Assembly (NCBI RefSeq): GCF_024721315.2
Contig: NZ_JANFAK020000053.1
Coordinates: 1-49,546, forward strand
Length of the DNA stretch: 49,546 nt
Direction: 5' to 3'
Origin: Streptomyces sp. Isolate_45
GTDB taxonomy: Bacteria; Actinomycetota; Actinomycetes; Streptomycetales; Streptomycetaceae
Shown in pieces: positions 1 to 8,534 of the stretch (position 1 is the stretch's first letter; the number at the start of each line of letters is the position of its first letter). A program made the translations under genes and the position numbers. The notes below the pieces were generated by a model, which was not told where the DNA came from, did not search any database, and worked only from the letters and a program-made list of their open reading frames with translations.

Positions 1-103
1 GCGGCACGCCGGCCACGCAGCCCGCCGCTCCCAGGGCGGAACCGGCGGCGCCCACCGCGCCGAGCAGCCGGATCGCGGAACGTCTGGACACGGCCTCGCT
101 CAT
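1..103 (-). CDS. Tat-type lipoprotein, N-terminal fragment
   Basis: Only the first 34 codons are inside the window. They begin at an ATG (rc of 101-103) preceded by an AGGGAG ribosome site. The residues form a twin-arginine signal: SRRS at 6-9, a hydrophobic Ala/Gly/Leu stretch at 10-28, and a cysteine at 29 after GAAG that looks like a lipobox. The product should be exported folded by Tat and anchored as a lipoprotein. The mature domain lies outside the window, so the function cannot be told. Confidence 0.75.
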   Translation of the reverse strand, partial: MSEAVSRRSAIRLLGAVGAAGSALGAAGCVAGVP

Positions 104-276
104 GGGCGCTCCCTGCGGCGGCGCCCGGGCGCCGGCCTCGGCATCGGTGGGCGGGAGCGGCCCGCGCCGGACCGCTCCCGCGTCCACTGTGCGCGCCGAA
201 CCCCCCGGGCCCGGCCGGACGCGCCCCGCGGCGCCCCGGGTTCAGCCCTGCGGCGGCCCGGTGCGTGTGCCGCCCG

Positions 277-735
277 TCAGCCGGCGGCGATCGGCCGCAG
301 GGTCCACAGGATCGTCATCTCGCCCGTCACGGCCTCGTCCTCGCGCCGGATGGCGACGGTGACGGGGAACTCGGGGCGGCCGCCCGCGTCGAGTTCGGCG
401 ACGACGTCGGCGGCGGGGCGGCCGAGGGTGGCGGTGGCGGTGACGACACCCTTGGCGAGCTTCTTGTAACCGATCTCGGCCTTGACGGCGAGGGGCACCG
501 CACGCGAGAGCTGGTCACCGAAGGCGGCCAGGACGATGGCGCCGCTGGCGGACTCGGCGAGGGTGAACATCGCGCCGGCGTGCGGGCCGCCGACGTGGTT
601 GTGGAAGTCGGGCTGGTCCGGCAGGCGGACGACCGCGCGCTCGGGGGTGGTCTCCAGGAACTCGAGGTTCAGGGTGCGGGCCATCGGCACCGTCCGGGCG
701 AGCAGTTCGCCCACGTTCATCTGTTCTGCGCTCAT
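277..735 (-). CDS. PaaI/DUF4442-like hotdog thioesterase
   Basis: A 152-residue protein of hotdog-fold size. The conserved segment NHVGGPHAGAMFTLAES matches the helix of PaaI/DUF4442 thioesterases, where the HGG-type turn binds the acyl-CoA thioester. The family hydrolyses acyl-CoAs in the cytoplasm; the substrate is unknown here. An ATG 13 codons upstream (774) is in frame, but a TAACAT -10-like element ends 8 bases before the ATG at 735, which suggests a leaderless message starting there. It is divergent from the exported protein gene at 832, with about 95 bases between starts. Functional class is fairly sure, physiological role is not. Confidence 0.8.
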   Translation of the reverse strand: MSAEQMNVGELLARTVPMARTLNLEFLETTPERAVVRLPDQPDFHNHVGGPHAGAMFTLAESASGAIVLAAFGDQLSRAVPLAVKAEIGYKKLAKGVVTATATLGRPAADVVAELDAGGRPEFPVTVAIRREDEAVTGEMTILWTLRPIAAG

Positions 736-831
736 GGCACGCGATGTTACCCACGAGTAGAAGGCCTTGGCCATACCTGTCCCGGGGGCGGCCGTGGCTC
801 CCGGAGGCCACGCCCACTATCGTTACCGGCC

Positions 832-1881
832 ATGTGGCCAGGACAGCAGCAGCAGCCCGGGGGCGAGCAGAGCCCCCAGGACCCGCAACAGAACCCGTAC
901 CAGCAGCAGCCCGGGCAGCAGCCGAACCCGTACCAGCATCAACCGCAGCCGGGGTTCGGCGAGCAGCAGCCCGGCTACGGATACCCGCAGGCGGGCTACC
1001 AGACGCCTCCGCCGGTCCAGCCCTGGGGCCCGCCCCAGCAGCCGTCGGCCCCCGCCCCCGGCGGCGGCAGCCCCTTCGCCACGCGGACCGTGGCCATCGT
1101 CGCGGCCTCGGCGGTCATCGTGACCGCGGCCGCCACCGGGGCCTTCGTCCTGACCCGGGACGACGACAAGAAGACCGAGGCGAACGACAAGCCGGCCGCC
1201 TCCCCCTCCGCTCCGGCCAGTTCCCCGGCGGCGCCGCCCGCCCCGAGCGGGAACCCGCGCTCCGGTGGGGACCTCAAGCCGCTGATCGCCGGCTGGAAGG
1301 TGGTCGTCAACCCGAAGTACGGCACCGCCTTCGACGTCCCGCCGGAGTGGAACGTGCTCGGCTCGGGCACGTCCATCGGCTTCGAGGACGCGACCAAGAC
1401 CGACGGCGCCCCCTTCGTCATGATGACCGCGCCGGCCTTCCTCAAGGAGGACTGGTGCAAGGTCGACTCCGACAAGAACGGCAGTGAGGAGACCACCTCC
1501 CTCGCCGGCACCGGCACCAAGGGCGGTCAGGGCGCCAAGGACACCGCCTCCGCCTCGCGCAGCGAGGCCGGCACCTGGGTGTACGGCGGCTACGCCCAGA
1601 AGCAGCCCAAGGAGATCGTCAAGTTCACCGAGCCGAAGGAGTACACCTCCACTTCCGGGCTCAAGGGCCACGTCACCTCGGCGACGGTGACCGGCGTGCC
1701 GAAGGAGAACAAGTGCGACTCCGACGGCAAGAGCATCGCGTTCAGCTTCAAGACCACCAACGGTGACTTCTCCACCTGGGTCCTCTACGGCGCCGCCGGC
1801 GTCCCGGGCGAGGTCGACCAGGCGACGTACGAGAAGATCCTCAGCACGGTCCGGCTCACCGAGGCCGCGCCGCCGAGCTGA
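832..1881 (+). CDS. Pro/Gln-rich membrane-anchored exported protein
   Basis: 349 residues. The first 80 are cytoplasmic, low-complexity and rich in Gln, Pro, Gly and Tyr (repeated QQPG and NPYQQ units). One transmembrane helix follows at about 86-107, then an Ala/Pro/Ser linker, then an extracellular domain from about 145 with two Cys (in DWCKVD and ENKCDSD) and FDVPPEWNV near its start. This architecture is common among streptomycete surface proteins of unknown function. The start is the ATG at 832, where the repeat begins; open frame further upstream has no homology-like content and overlaps the divergent gene. No enzymatic motif is visible. Confidence 0.8.
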   Translation: MWPGQQQQPGGEQSPQDPQQNPYQQQPGQQPNPYQHQPQPGFGEQQPGYGYPQAGYQTPPPVQPWGPPQQPSAPAPGGGSPFATRTVAIVAASAVIVTAAATGAFVLTRDDDKKTEANDKPAASPSAPASSPAAPPAPSGNPRSGGDLKPLIAGWKVVVNPKYGTAFDVPPEWNVLGSGTSIGFEDATKTDGAPFVMMTAPAFLKEDWCKVDSDKNGSEETTSLAGTGTKGGQGAKDTASASRSEAGTWVYGGYAQKQPKEIVKFTEPKEYTSTSGLKGHVTSATVTGVPKENKCDSDGKSIAFSFKTTNGDFSTWVLYGAAGVPGEVDQATYEKILSTVRLTEAAPPS

Positions 1882-1962
1882 CCCCCGCCCCGCCTCCGGG
1901 CCGGACATCCGCTTTCCGATAATTCGGTTGGATTCCCGGCCCGGAGCGGGGAGAGTCCACGG

Positions 1963-3267
1963 GTGAGTCCACCCCCTGATCTTCCCTCCCCCGCCCGCGC
2001 GCCCCGTCGGCCCGCGTGGGCCGGCCGCAACTACACCCTGCTGACGGGTGCCGCGGTCATCACGAACCTCGGTAGCCACGGGGCGCTCATCGCGGCCGCC
2101 TTCGCCGTCATGGAGTCGGGTGGTTCCGGCGGGGACGTCGGCCTCGTCGCGGCCGCCCGCACGCTGCCCCTCGTCCTCTTCCTGCTCATCGGCGGCGCGC
2201 TCGCCGACCGACTGCCCCGGCACCGCGTGATGGTCGCCGCCAACGCGCTCAACTGCGTGTCACAGGGCGCATTCGCCCTTCTCGTCCTCGTCGGGGACCC
2301 CCAGCTGTGGCAGATGATGCTGCTCACCGCGCTGTGCGGCACCGGAACGGCCTTCTTCAACCCGGCCGCCGAGGGCATGCTGCTCTCCAGCGTCTCGGGC
2401 GAACACGCCAACCGCGCCTTCGCGCTCTTCCGGATGGCCATGAACGGCGCCGGCATCGGCGGCGCCGCCCTCGGCGGAGCGATGATCGCCGCCATCGGAC
2501 CGGGCTGGGTACTGGCCGTCGACGCCCTGGCCTTCGCCCTCGCGGGCGCCCTCCGGGCGTTCCTGGACGTCGGCCACGTCGCGGACCGGGCCCCCGGCGG
2601 CGGCCTGCTGGCCGACCTGCGCGAGGGCTGGGTGGAGGTCAGGACCCGGCCCTGGCTGTGGAGCATCGTGCTCCAGTTCTCCGTGGTCGTCGCCGTCGTC
2701 GGCGCCGCGGAGGCGGTGTACGGACCTCTCGTCGCCCGCGACGAGTTGGGCGGGCCCGCGCCGTGGGGCGTGGCCCTGGCCTTCTTCGGGGTGGGGACCA
2801 TCGCCGGCGCCGTGCTGATGATGGTGTGGAAGCCCCGCAGGCTGCTGCTGGTCGGCACGCTGTGCGTCTTCCCGTTGGCGTTGCCGTCGGCGGGCCTCGC
2901 GGTGCCCTTGCCCGTGTGGGCGCTGTGCGCGGTGATGTTCGTCAGTGGCGCCGCCATCGAGGTGTTCGGCGTCAACTGGATGACCACGATGCACCAGGAG
3001 ATCCCGGAGGAGAAGTTCTCCCGGGTCTCCGCCTACGACTGGTTCGGCTCGGTGTCGATGCTGCCGCTCGCCACCGCCCTGGCCGGCCCCGCCGAGTCGG
3101 CCTTCGGCCGCGCCCCGTCGCTGTGGGGGTGCGCCGCGCTGGTGGTGGTCGGCACGGCCGCGGTGCTCTTCGTCCCGGACGTACGGAACATGACCCGCAA
3201 GCCCCCTCCGGCGAAGTCCCCGCGGCTGCCGACCACGACGGAAAGCACCAGCCCCGCCGCGGTGTGA
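1963..3267 (+). CDS. MFS transporter, EntS/MFS_3-like
   Basis: 434 residues with about 12 hydrophobic helices, the normal MFS size. The loop between helices 2 and 3 reads GGALADRLPRHRVM, a good match to the MFS motif A (G-x3-D-R/K-x-G-R/K-R/K). The general pattern resembles the MFS_3 group that includes the enterobactin exporter EntS and macrolide effluxers. Substrate unknown. The GTG start at 1963 follows a GGGGAGAG ribosome site. The gene stands alone and converges on the spermidine-synthase-like gene, with a GC hairpin between them. Confidence 0.85.
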   Translation: MSPPPDLPSPARAPRRPAWAGRNYTLLTGAAVITNLGSHGALIAAAFAVMESGGSGGDVGLVAAARTLPLVLFLLIGGALADRLPRHRVMVAANALNCVSQGAFALLVLVGDPQLWQMMLLTALCGTGTAFFNPAAEGMLLSSVSGEHANRAFALFRMAMNGAGIGGAALGGAMIAAIGPGWVLAVDALAFALAGALRAFLDVGHVADRAPGGGLLADLREGWVEVRTRPWLWSIVLQFSVVVAVVGAAEAVYGPLVARDELGGPAPWGVALAFFGVGTIAGAVLMMVWKPRRLLLVGTLCVFPLALPSAGLAVPLPVWALCAVMFVSGAAIEVFGVNWMTTMHQEIPEEKFSRVSAYDWFGSVSMLPLATALAGPAESAFGRAPSLWGCAALVVVGTAAVLFVPDVRNMTRKPPPAKSPRLPTTTESTSPAAV

Positions 3268-3272
3268 GGCGG

Positions 3273-3298
3273 GCCCGGTGCCGGGGCCGGCGCCGGGC
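3273..3298. terminator. Bidirectional hairpin between convergent genes
   Basis: A 12-bp inverted repeat (GCCCGGTGCCGG / CCGGCGCCGGGC, one G-U pair) with a 2-base loop. It ends one base before the stop of the minus-strand gene and lies 5 bases after the MFS stop. There is no T-tract, as is usual in Streptomyces. Confidence 0.6.
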
Positions 3299-4147
3299 TC
3301 ACCCCAGGCTGAAGGCGCCCTGCGGCGGCTCCGGCGAGGCCACCGCCTCCGCGTCCGGCACGGTCCGCGCGCCCCGCATGAGGCGGGCCAGCCCCGTGCC
3401 GGACTCCACCCGGGCCGGGAACGCGTCGCCGGCGCACCGCCGGGCCAGGGCGGCCACCGGCAGCGGGGAGTCGGAGGCCAGCAGCACCGCGTTGCCGAAG
3501 CGCCTCCCGCGCAGCACCGCCGGCTCCGCGATCAGCGCCAGCTCCCCGAAGGCGGCCGCGAAGTTGGCCAGTTGCGCCTTCAGGAACCCGAACGGCGCCC
3601 CGTCCGCCAGGTTGGCGGCGTACAGACCGCCGGGCCTCAGGACCCGGGCCGCCTCCCTCGCGTACTCCACCGAGGTCAGCTGGGCCGGCACCCGCGAGCC
3701 CCCGAACACGTCGGCGACCAGCACGTCCGCGCTCGCCGCCGGAGCGGCCGCCAGCCAGACCCGCGCGTCGGCGGCGTGCACCGTCACCTTCGCCCCCGCG
3801 CCCAGCGGCAGGTGCTCCGCGACCAGATCCACCAGGGCGGCGTCGAACTCCACCACCGTCTGCCGGGACCCGGGGCGGACCGCGGCGGCGTAGCGCGGCA
3901 GGGTCAGCGCGCCACCGCCCAGGTGCAGCACGTCCAGGGCGGCGCCGGGCTCGGCCGCGCAGTCCAGCACGTGCGCGAGGCGGCGTACGTACTCGAACTC
4001 CAGGTGCTCGGGGTCGTCGAGGTCGACGTAGGACTGCGGCGCCCCGTCGACCGTCAGCAGCCAGGCCCGGTCCCGGTCCACGTCCGGCATCAGTTTGGCG
4101 GTGCCCTGGCCCACGTCCCGGATCACCGGGATCTGTTCGTCGCTCAC
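3299..4147 (-). CDS. Spermidine synthase-like class I methyltransferase-fold protein
   Basis: 282 residues. LDVLHLGGGALTLPRY is the glycine-rich nucleotide loop, VVEFDAALVDLV carries the acidic residue after strand 2, and VLVADVFGGSRVP occupies the catalytic region of spermidine synthases; YVDLDDPEHLEFEYVRR is the usual lead-in. It is annotated in most genomes as a spermidine synthase or fused-MFS/spermidine synthase homologue, but the lone domain probably does not make polyamines. The ATG at 4147 is the only good start. A patatin gene lies 21 bases downstream of its start on the same strand upstream side, so the two may be co-transcribed. Confidence 0.8.
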   Translation of the reverse strand: MSDEQIPVIRDVGQGTAKLMPDVDRDRAWLLTVDGAPQSYVDLDDPEHLEFEYVRRLAHVLDCAAEPGAALDVLHLGGGALTLPRYAAAVRPGSRQTVVEFDAALVDLVAEHLPLGAGAKVTVHAADARVWLAAAPAASADVLVADVFGGSRVPAQLTSVEYAREAARVLRPGGLYAANLADGAPFGFLKAQLANFAAAFGELALIAEPAVLRGRRFGNAVLLASDSPLPVAALARRCAGDAFPARVESGTGLARLMRGARTVPDAEAVASPEPPQGAFSLG

Positions 4148-4168
4148 CCCACCATTGTCGGGCGCCGG

Positions 4169-5002
4169 TCAGTCGCTCCAGACCGCCTTCGCCGCGGCGA
4201 CGTGCGCGGGGGCCTGCGCCAGCCCCGCGCGGGCGGCGGGGTCGCGGCGTGCCGGGTCCAGGACGTTGCGTCCGAAGGCCTTGCGGGACTGCGCGGAGGG
4301 CGTGATCAGCAGGACCCGCGCGCCGGCCGACCGCAGTCGCTCCGCCTGGGCGGCGGGCGAGGGGATCTTCCCGGCGCCGAGCGCCATCGGCGCGATGATC
4401 ACCACTCGTCGGCAGCCGGTGGCGACGTCCGCGTTGGTCGCGGAGCGGACCCCGCCGTCGATGAAGCGGCGGCCCGCGACCGTCACCGGGGGCCACACCC
4501 CGGGCACGGCGCAGCTGGCCGTGACCGCGTCGACGAGGCCGGCGTCGCCGGCGCGGTCGAAGGCCGTCAGCTCGCCGCTCAGCGCGTCCACGGCGGTCAC
4601 GACGAGGCGCCGCTCGGGCCATTCGTGCGAGACGAGGCGGGCCTTCAGCACCTCGCGGCGCACGGCCTCCGGGCCGGTGTCGGCGGCGAGGGCCATGGCG
4701 CCGATCCGTCTGCGGTACTGCGCGGCGTCCCGCGAGCGGGCCATCGCGACGGCGTACCGGGCGAGCAGCCCGGGGCCGAACCTGGCCACGGCGTCGCCGA
4801 GCTGGCGTTCGTACAGCTCCCGCGGGGTGAGCAGGCCGGAGGTGAGCTGGGCGCCCACCACCGAGCCGGCGGAGGTGCCGACGACGAGGTCGGCGCCGGT
4901 CAGGTCGACGCCCTCGCGGGCGAGCCCGTACAGGATCCCGGTCTCCCAGCCGATGCCGGTGAGTCCTCCGCCGCCCAGTACCAGCGCCGTGTCGCCGCCC
5001 AT
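4169..5002 (-). CDS. Patatin-like phospholipase
   Basis: 277 residues. The patatin signatures are all present: oxyanion loop GGGGLTG at 10-16, nucleophile elbow G42-T-S44-A-G, and the catalytic aspartate in IDGG (D182). The family hydrolyses acyl esters of lipids with a Ser/Asp dyad. No signal peptide is visible, so it should act in the cytoplasm or at the membrane face. The start is the ATG at 5002 directly before the conserved ALVLGGGG strand; the open frame runs further upstream but without conserved sequence. It ends 21 bases before the next minus-strand gene. Confidence 0.88.
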   Translation of the reverse strand: MGGDTALVLGGGGLTGIGWETGILYGLAREGVDLTGADLVVGTSAGSVVGAQLTSGLLTPRELYERQLGDAVARFGPGLLARYAVAMARSRDAAQYRRRIGAMALAADTGPEAVRREVLKARLVSHEWPERRLVVTAVDALSGELTAFDRAGDAGLVDAVTASCAVPGVWPPVTVAGRRFIDGGVRSATNADVATGCRRVVIIAPMALGAGKIPSPAAQAERLRSAGARVLLITPSAQSRKAFGRNVLDPARRDPAARAGLAQAPAHVAAAKAVWSD

Positions 5003-5111
5003 GGCCCGTCCCCGTCCTGCCTGTGGTGTCCCGCCCGTGTGGTGACGGCAGTCTGACGCAGCGGGGCCGCCGTCACCACATCCGGGGTGCTGTCCAACCT
5101 CGGTCACCGTC

Positions 5112-5143
<32 letters not shown>

Positions 5144-5187
5144 CACGAAGCCGGGGCCCGCGCCCGGCGGGACGTCCCGCACGGGCT

Positions 5188-5349
5188 CTACGGCTGCTGC
5201 GACCACCACGCTCCGGCCGCCCCGGCGGCGGTGGTGATGAGCCCGACCAGCCATCCGGGGATTCGCTGGACGGTGATGCGCAGTCCGCCCCATCGAACCT
5301 CGATGTGCGGCTGTTCGCTCGTGGCGTCCGCTTCGGGAGTAGTGGTCAC
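5188..5349 (-). CDS. Small single-helix membrane protein, 53 aa
   Basis: A short gene with a GTG start at 5349 and a clear GAGAGGAA ribosome site 8 bases upstream. The protein starts MTTTPEADATSEQPHIEVRW, continues with a basic LRITVQRIP segment, and ends in one hydrophobic helix at about 31-48 that finishes in AWWSQQP. Similar proteins with a short acidic head and one C-terminal helix are common in actinomycetes. Function unknown. It lies 185 bases upstream of the patatin gene in the same direction. Confidence 0.65.
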   Translation of the reverse strand: MTTTPEADATSEQPHIEVRWGGLRITVQRIPGWLVGLITTAAGAAGAWWSQQP

Positions 5350-5743
5350 GGTGCGGGTTCCTCTCCGGTCCTGGCGTCGGTCCCTCTTGCCCCACGCCTC
5401 TTGTCGCGCCCCGTTGCGTGACGTGGGTGACGGCGGCGTGGCGGGGGCGCCGTGCGAAGTCGTTTGTCGCCGGCCATGTTGCGCGGACTGTGGCAGCGAG
5501 GGCTCGGAAGCGTTCCGGGCGCGGGCAGCACGACTTCAACGCCCCTGATTTCCAAGGGCCTTGGGTGGAACCAAGGCTACGGCCCGACCACCCCGCGCCA
5601 TCACTGTCCGTATGTGTACAAACGCGTGGGTCGAACTTTGACACTCTGGACAGCGCGCCGCGATGCCCCGACCCTCCCCCCGTGGCGCGGCGTGGAGGGT
5701 CCCCTGCGCCGCCCTGACGCGGGGCGAACGCATTCCGCCGCCG
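5350..5743. other. 394-base stretch without a recognised gene
   Basis: No open frame here has normal codon bias. A minus-strand frame (5346-5555) overlaps the small gene's GTG by GTGA, but its third positions are not GC-rich. The stretch contains a CCAAGG-GCCTTGG palindrome near 5550-5563 followed by a further CCAAGG copy, and a less GC-rich part at 5600-5660. It probably holds the promoter of the small membrane protein gene. Confidence 0.4.
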
Positions 5744-6469
5744 TCAGGCGCACTGGAGGGACTTGAGCGCCTCGCGCACCGACAGCGGTGCGAGGCGGTC
5801 CCGTTCGGCGGTGACGAAGGCGCGCACTGCGGCCGGGTCCGTCTTGGCGTACTCGCGCAGGGCCCAGCCGACGGCCTTGCGGATGAAGAAGTCGGGGTGG
5901 CCGGCCAGGCGACGGCAGTGGGCGAAGAGCCGGCCCGCGTCGGTGGCGGACTTGTAGGTGAGTTGGTGCAGCAGTCCGGCGCGGGCGAGCCAGAGGTCGT
6001 CGCCTTCGACCCATTCGTCCATGACGGCGCCCAGCCGCGGGTCGGCCGCCACGAGCGGTCCGACGGTGTGGGCGGCGAGCAGGTCGACGGTGTCCCACCA
6101 GGAGGTGGTGACGATCAGGTGGCGGACCACCGGCAGGAAGCCGGAGGTGCACCGCGGCACGTACCGGCGGAGGTAGTCGACGGCGAAGTAGTGGTACTCA
6201 CGTTCCGCGAGCGACCAGCAGCGCAGCGCGAGGGCCGCGCAGTCCGCCTCGGAGGGGCGCGGGGTGTCCTTCGTCACTGTCCGGGAGAGGGCGCGGCGCC
6301 GCGGGGTGCGGATGCCGAGGAAGGGGGCGACGTCCTTCATGTACGCGGTCATGGGTCCGGCCTGCGCCGGATCGGCGGCCGCGGCGTACGCGGTGGTGAG
6401 CCGTTCCACGAGGACGTCGGCGAGTGCGCTGGGTGGGATCGCCGGGGGTCGCCGGGTGTTCGGCCGCAT
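5744..6469 (-). CDS. DNA alkylation repair protein, AlkD-like
   Basis: 241 residues made of helical repeats, the HEAT-like fold of AlkD glycosylases that remove N3- and N7-alkylated purines. Visible family residues include YMKDVAPFLGIRTPRRR near the N-terminus, the aromatic/acidic cluster TTSWWDTVD (W124, W125, D126, D129), and IRKAVGWALREYAKTDP (W202), which corresponds to the DNA-cradling region. The length matches the family. It is divergent from the TVP38 gene, with starts 49 bases apart, so the two share a promoter region. Confidence 0.88.
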   Translation of the reverse strand: MRPNTRRPPAIPPSALADVLVERLTTAYAAAADPAQAGPMTAYMKDVAPFLGIRTPRRRALSRTVTKDTPRPSEADCAALALRCWSLAEREYHYFAVDYLRRYVPRCTSGFLPVVRHLIVTTSWWDTVDLLAAHTVGPLVAADPRLGAVMDEWVEGDDLWLARAGLLHQLTYKSATDAGRLFAHCRRLAGHPDFFIRKAVGWALREYAKTDPAAVRAFVTAERDRLAPLSVREALKSLQCA

Positions 6470-6518
6470 GAGGCCCAGATTACGGCGGTGCGTCGCACTG
6501 GTCGGTTAGTCTCCCGGA

Positions 6519-7235
6519 ATGTCCCTCCTCCTCGCGCCGTGGACCCGGCTGTCGCTGCTCGTCGTGCTGCTGCTGGCGGCCGGGGTGTGCGTGGTGCTGT
6601 ACGAGCCGCAGCGACTGCTGTCGCAGGGTTGGCCGCCGGAGCTGCCGGTGGGTGCGGCGGTGCTGGCGTTCGCGGGAGCGTACGGGGTGTGCACGGCGGC
6701 GTTCGTGCCTCGGCCGTTGCTGAACCTGGCGGCGGGGGCTGTCTTCGGGACCCAGTTCGGGCTGGTCGCGGCCGTCGCGGGGACGGTTGTGGGGGCAGGC
6801 ATCGCCTTCGGTCTGGGCCGGGCGATGGGGCAGGAGGCGTTGCGCCCGTACCTTCGCGGCCGCTGGTTGAAGGCGGCCGACGCGCAGTTGAGCCGGCACG
6901 GCTTCCGGTCGATGCTCGCGGTGCGGATCTTCCCCGGGGTGCCGTTCGCCGCGGCCAACTACATCGCGGCGGTGTCGCGGTGCGGCTGGCTGCCGTTCCT
7001 GTGCGCGACGGCGCTCGGTACGGTCCCGAACACCGCCGCCTACGTGATCGCGGGGGCCAGTGCCTCCTCGCCCGGATCACCCGCGTTCCTCGTCTCGTTC
7101 GGGTTCATCGCGGTGTCCGCGGTGATCGCCGCGGTCGTCGCGTGGCGCAAGCGGCACCGCCTGGCGCCGGGCGCCGCGTTCGAGCCGGCGCCCCAACACC
7201 CCCCTGTGGTCACGGCCGCCTCCCACGGGCCCTAG
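6519..7235 (+). CDS. TVP38/TMEM64 family (VTT domain) membrane protein
   Basis: 238 residues with about six hydrophobic segments. The SNARE-associated/VTT core is seen in FVPRPLLNLAAGAVFG, GTVVGAGIAFGLGR and RIFPGVPFAAANYIAAVS, including the F/Y-PG motif of DedA-type proteins. Family members are thought to scramble or flip lipids. A TAGTCT -10-like hexamer (6507-6512) ends 6 bases before the ATG and there is no ribosome site, so the message is probably leaderless. uppP starts 48 bases after its stop and may be read through, which would join two lipid-handling genes. Confidence 0.82.
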   Translation: MSLLLAPWTRLSLLVVLLLAAGVCVVLYEPQRLLSQGWPPELPVGAAVLAFAGAYGVCTAAFVPRPLLNLAAGAVFGTQFGLVAAVAGTVVGAGIAFGLGRAMGQEALRPYLRGRWLKAADAQLSRHGFRSMLAVRIFPGVPFAAANYIAAVSRCGWLPFLCATALGTVPNTAAYVIAGASASSPGSPAFLVSFGFIAVSAVIAAVVAWRKRHRLAPGAAFEPAPQHPPVVTAASHGP

Positions 7236-7283
7236 CATCGGACCCGAACTGCCCGACGATCACAAGGACGAGCGCACCCCGAC

Positions 7284-8162
7284 ATGAGCTGGTTCGAATC
7301 CCTAATCCTCGGTCTCGTCCAGGGGCTTACGGAGTTCCTCCCGATCTCCTCCAGTGCCCACCTGCGCCTGACCGCGGCGTTCGCCGGCTGGCACGACCCC
7401 GGTGCGGCCTTCACGGCCATCACCCAGATCGGCACCGAGGCCGCCGTCCTGATCTATTTCCGCAAGGACATCGCGCGGATCGTCTCCACCTGGTTCCGTT
7501 CCCTGTACACGAAGGCGCTGCGTTCCGAGCAGGACGCCAAGATGGGCTGGCTGGTGATCGTCGGCTCGCTGCCGATCGGCATCCTCGGCCTGCTCTTCAA
7601 GGACCAGATCACCGGTCCGGCCCGCGACCTGCGGCTGACGGCCACCACCTTGATCCTGATGGGTCTCGTCCTCGGCTTCGCCGACTGGCAGGCCTCGCGC
7701 GACGAGGAGGGTGGCCGGCACCGGGTCGTCGTCCAGCGCAAGACGCTGAAGGAGCTGGGCGTCAAGGACGGTCTGATCTTCGGTCTCTGCCAGGCGATGG
7801 CGCTGATCCCCGGCGTCTCCCGTTCGGGTGCGACGATCTCCGGCGGTCTGCTGCTGGGCTTCACCCGTGAGGCGGCCGCCCGCTACTCCTTCCTCCTCGC
7901 GATCCCGGCCGTGCTGGCCTCGGGAGCGTTCGAGATCAAGGACGTGATGGAGAACCCGACCCACATCTCCTGGGGTCCGACCGTCTTCGCGACGGTGATC
8001 GCCTTCTTCGTCGGGTACGCCGTCATCGCGTGGTTCATGAAGTTCATCTCCACCAAGAGCTTCATGCCGTTCGTGATCTACCGGATCGTGCTGGGCATCG
8101 TGCTGTTCGTGCTGATCGGCACGGACGTCCTCAGCCCGCACGCGGGCGAGTCGGGCTCCTAG
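7284..8162 (+). CDS. uppP: Undecaprenyl-diphosphatase
   Basis: 292 residues. UppP/BacA dephosphorylates undecaprenyl pyrophosphate to recycle the lipid carrier of cell wall synthesis, at the membrane. Both signatures are present: QGLTEFLPISSSAHL (Q13...E17, the (E/Q)xxxE motif) and PGVSRSGATI with the phosphate-binding R180. The rest is a set of hydrophobic helices of the expected number. The family also confers tolerance to bacitracin. A perfect hairpin follows the stop. Confidence 0.95.
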   Translation: MSWFESLILGLVQGLTEFLPISSSAHLRLTAAFAGWHDPGAAFTAITQIGTEAAVLIYFRKDIARIVSTWFRSLYTKALRSEQDAKMGWLVIVGSLPIGILGLLFKDQITGPARDLRLTATTLILMGLVLGFADWQASRDEEGGRHRVVVQRKTLKELGVKDGLIFGLCQAMALIPGVSRSGATISGGLLLGFTREAAARYSFLLAIPAVLASGAFEIKDVMENPTHISWGPTVFATVIAFFVGYAVIAWFMKFISTKSFMPFVIYRIVLGIVLFVLIGTDVLSPHAGESGS

Positions 8163-8192
8163 CGGGCCGTACGCTCACCACTTCGCGTGAAT

Positions 8193-8228
8193 CGGAGGCC
8201 GCTCGGGAACGTTCCCGGGTGGCCTCCG
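8193..8228 (+). terminator. Hairpin after uppP
   Basis: CGGAGGCC at 8193-8200 pairs with GGCCTCCG at 8221-8228; inside it, CGGGAAC pairs with GTTCCCG. The nested structure begins 30 bases after the uppP stop. No T-tract. Confidence 0.7.
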
Positions 8229-8289
8229 CGTCGTTGTCCCCGTAGAGATGTGTGCCGGGAGGGACCCGGCAGGCAGAGGGGGGTGTCCC

Positions 8290-8466
8290 ATGCGACGCGT
8301 GGTATTGGAGCGTTTTCCGGCGGGAAGTCCGAGGGGAAGCTGGCCGGCCGAGGAGTACGCGGCGCAGCGCAAGCGCGAGGGCGTCGCGGCGGAGGTCGTG
8401 ATGGATCTCGACAGCGACGCCTTCCTCGTCGTGGTCCGCCAGCGGGAGGTTCTTTCCGGTCACTGA
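8290..8466 (+). CDS. Small hypothetical protein, 58 aa
   Basis: A short frame with an ATG preceded by a run of six G that may act as the ribosome site. The protein starts MRRVVLERFPAGSPRGSWPA, has a charged helix EEYAAQRKREG, and ends with DLDSDAFLVVVRQREVLSGH. Codon bias is typical of the organism. No domain is recognised. It sits alone between the uppP terminator and the NTF2-like gene, in the same direction. Confidence 0.55.
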   Translation: MRRVVLERFPAGSPRGSWPAEEYAAQRKREGVAAEVVMDLDSDAFLVVVRQREVLSGH

Positions 8467-8534
8467 TCGTCCGTGGATGACCCGGTCGGCGCACGCCCCT
8501 TGGCGTCGGGGGCGGACAGCCCCAGACTGACCCG

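Noticed and set aside
5346..5555. A 69-codon minus-strand frame overlapping the 53-aa gene by GTGA
   Set aside because: Third codon positions are not GC-biased and the product is Arg/Pro low complexity, so it is not likely to be coding.
7291..7303. GGTTCGAATCCCT looks like a tRNA T-arm
   Set aside because: It is inside the first codons of uppP and no acceptor, D-arm or anticodon stem can be drawn around it.
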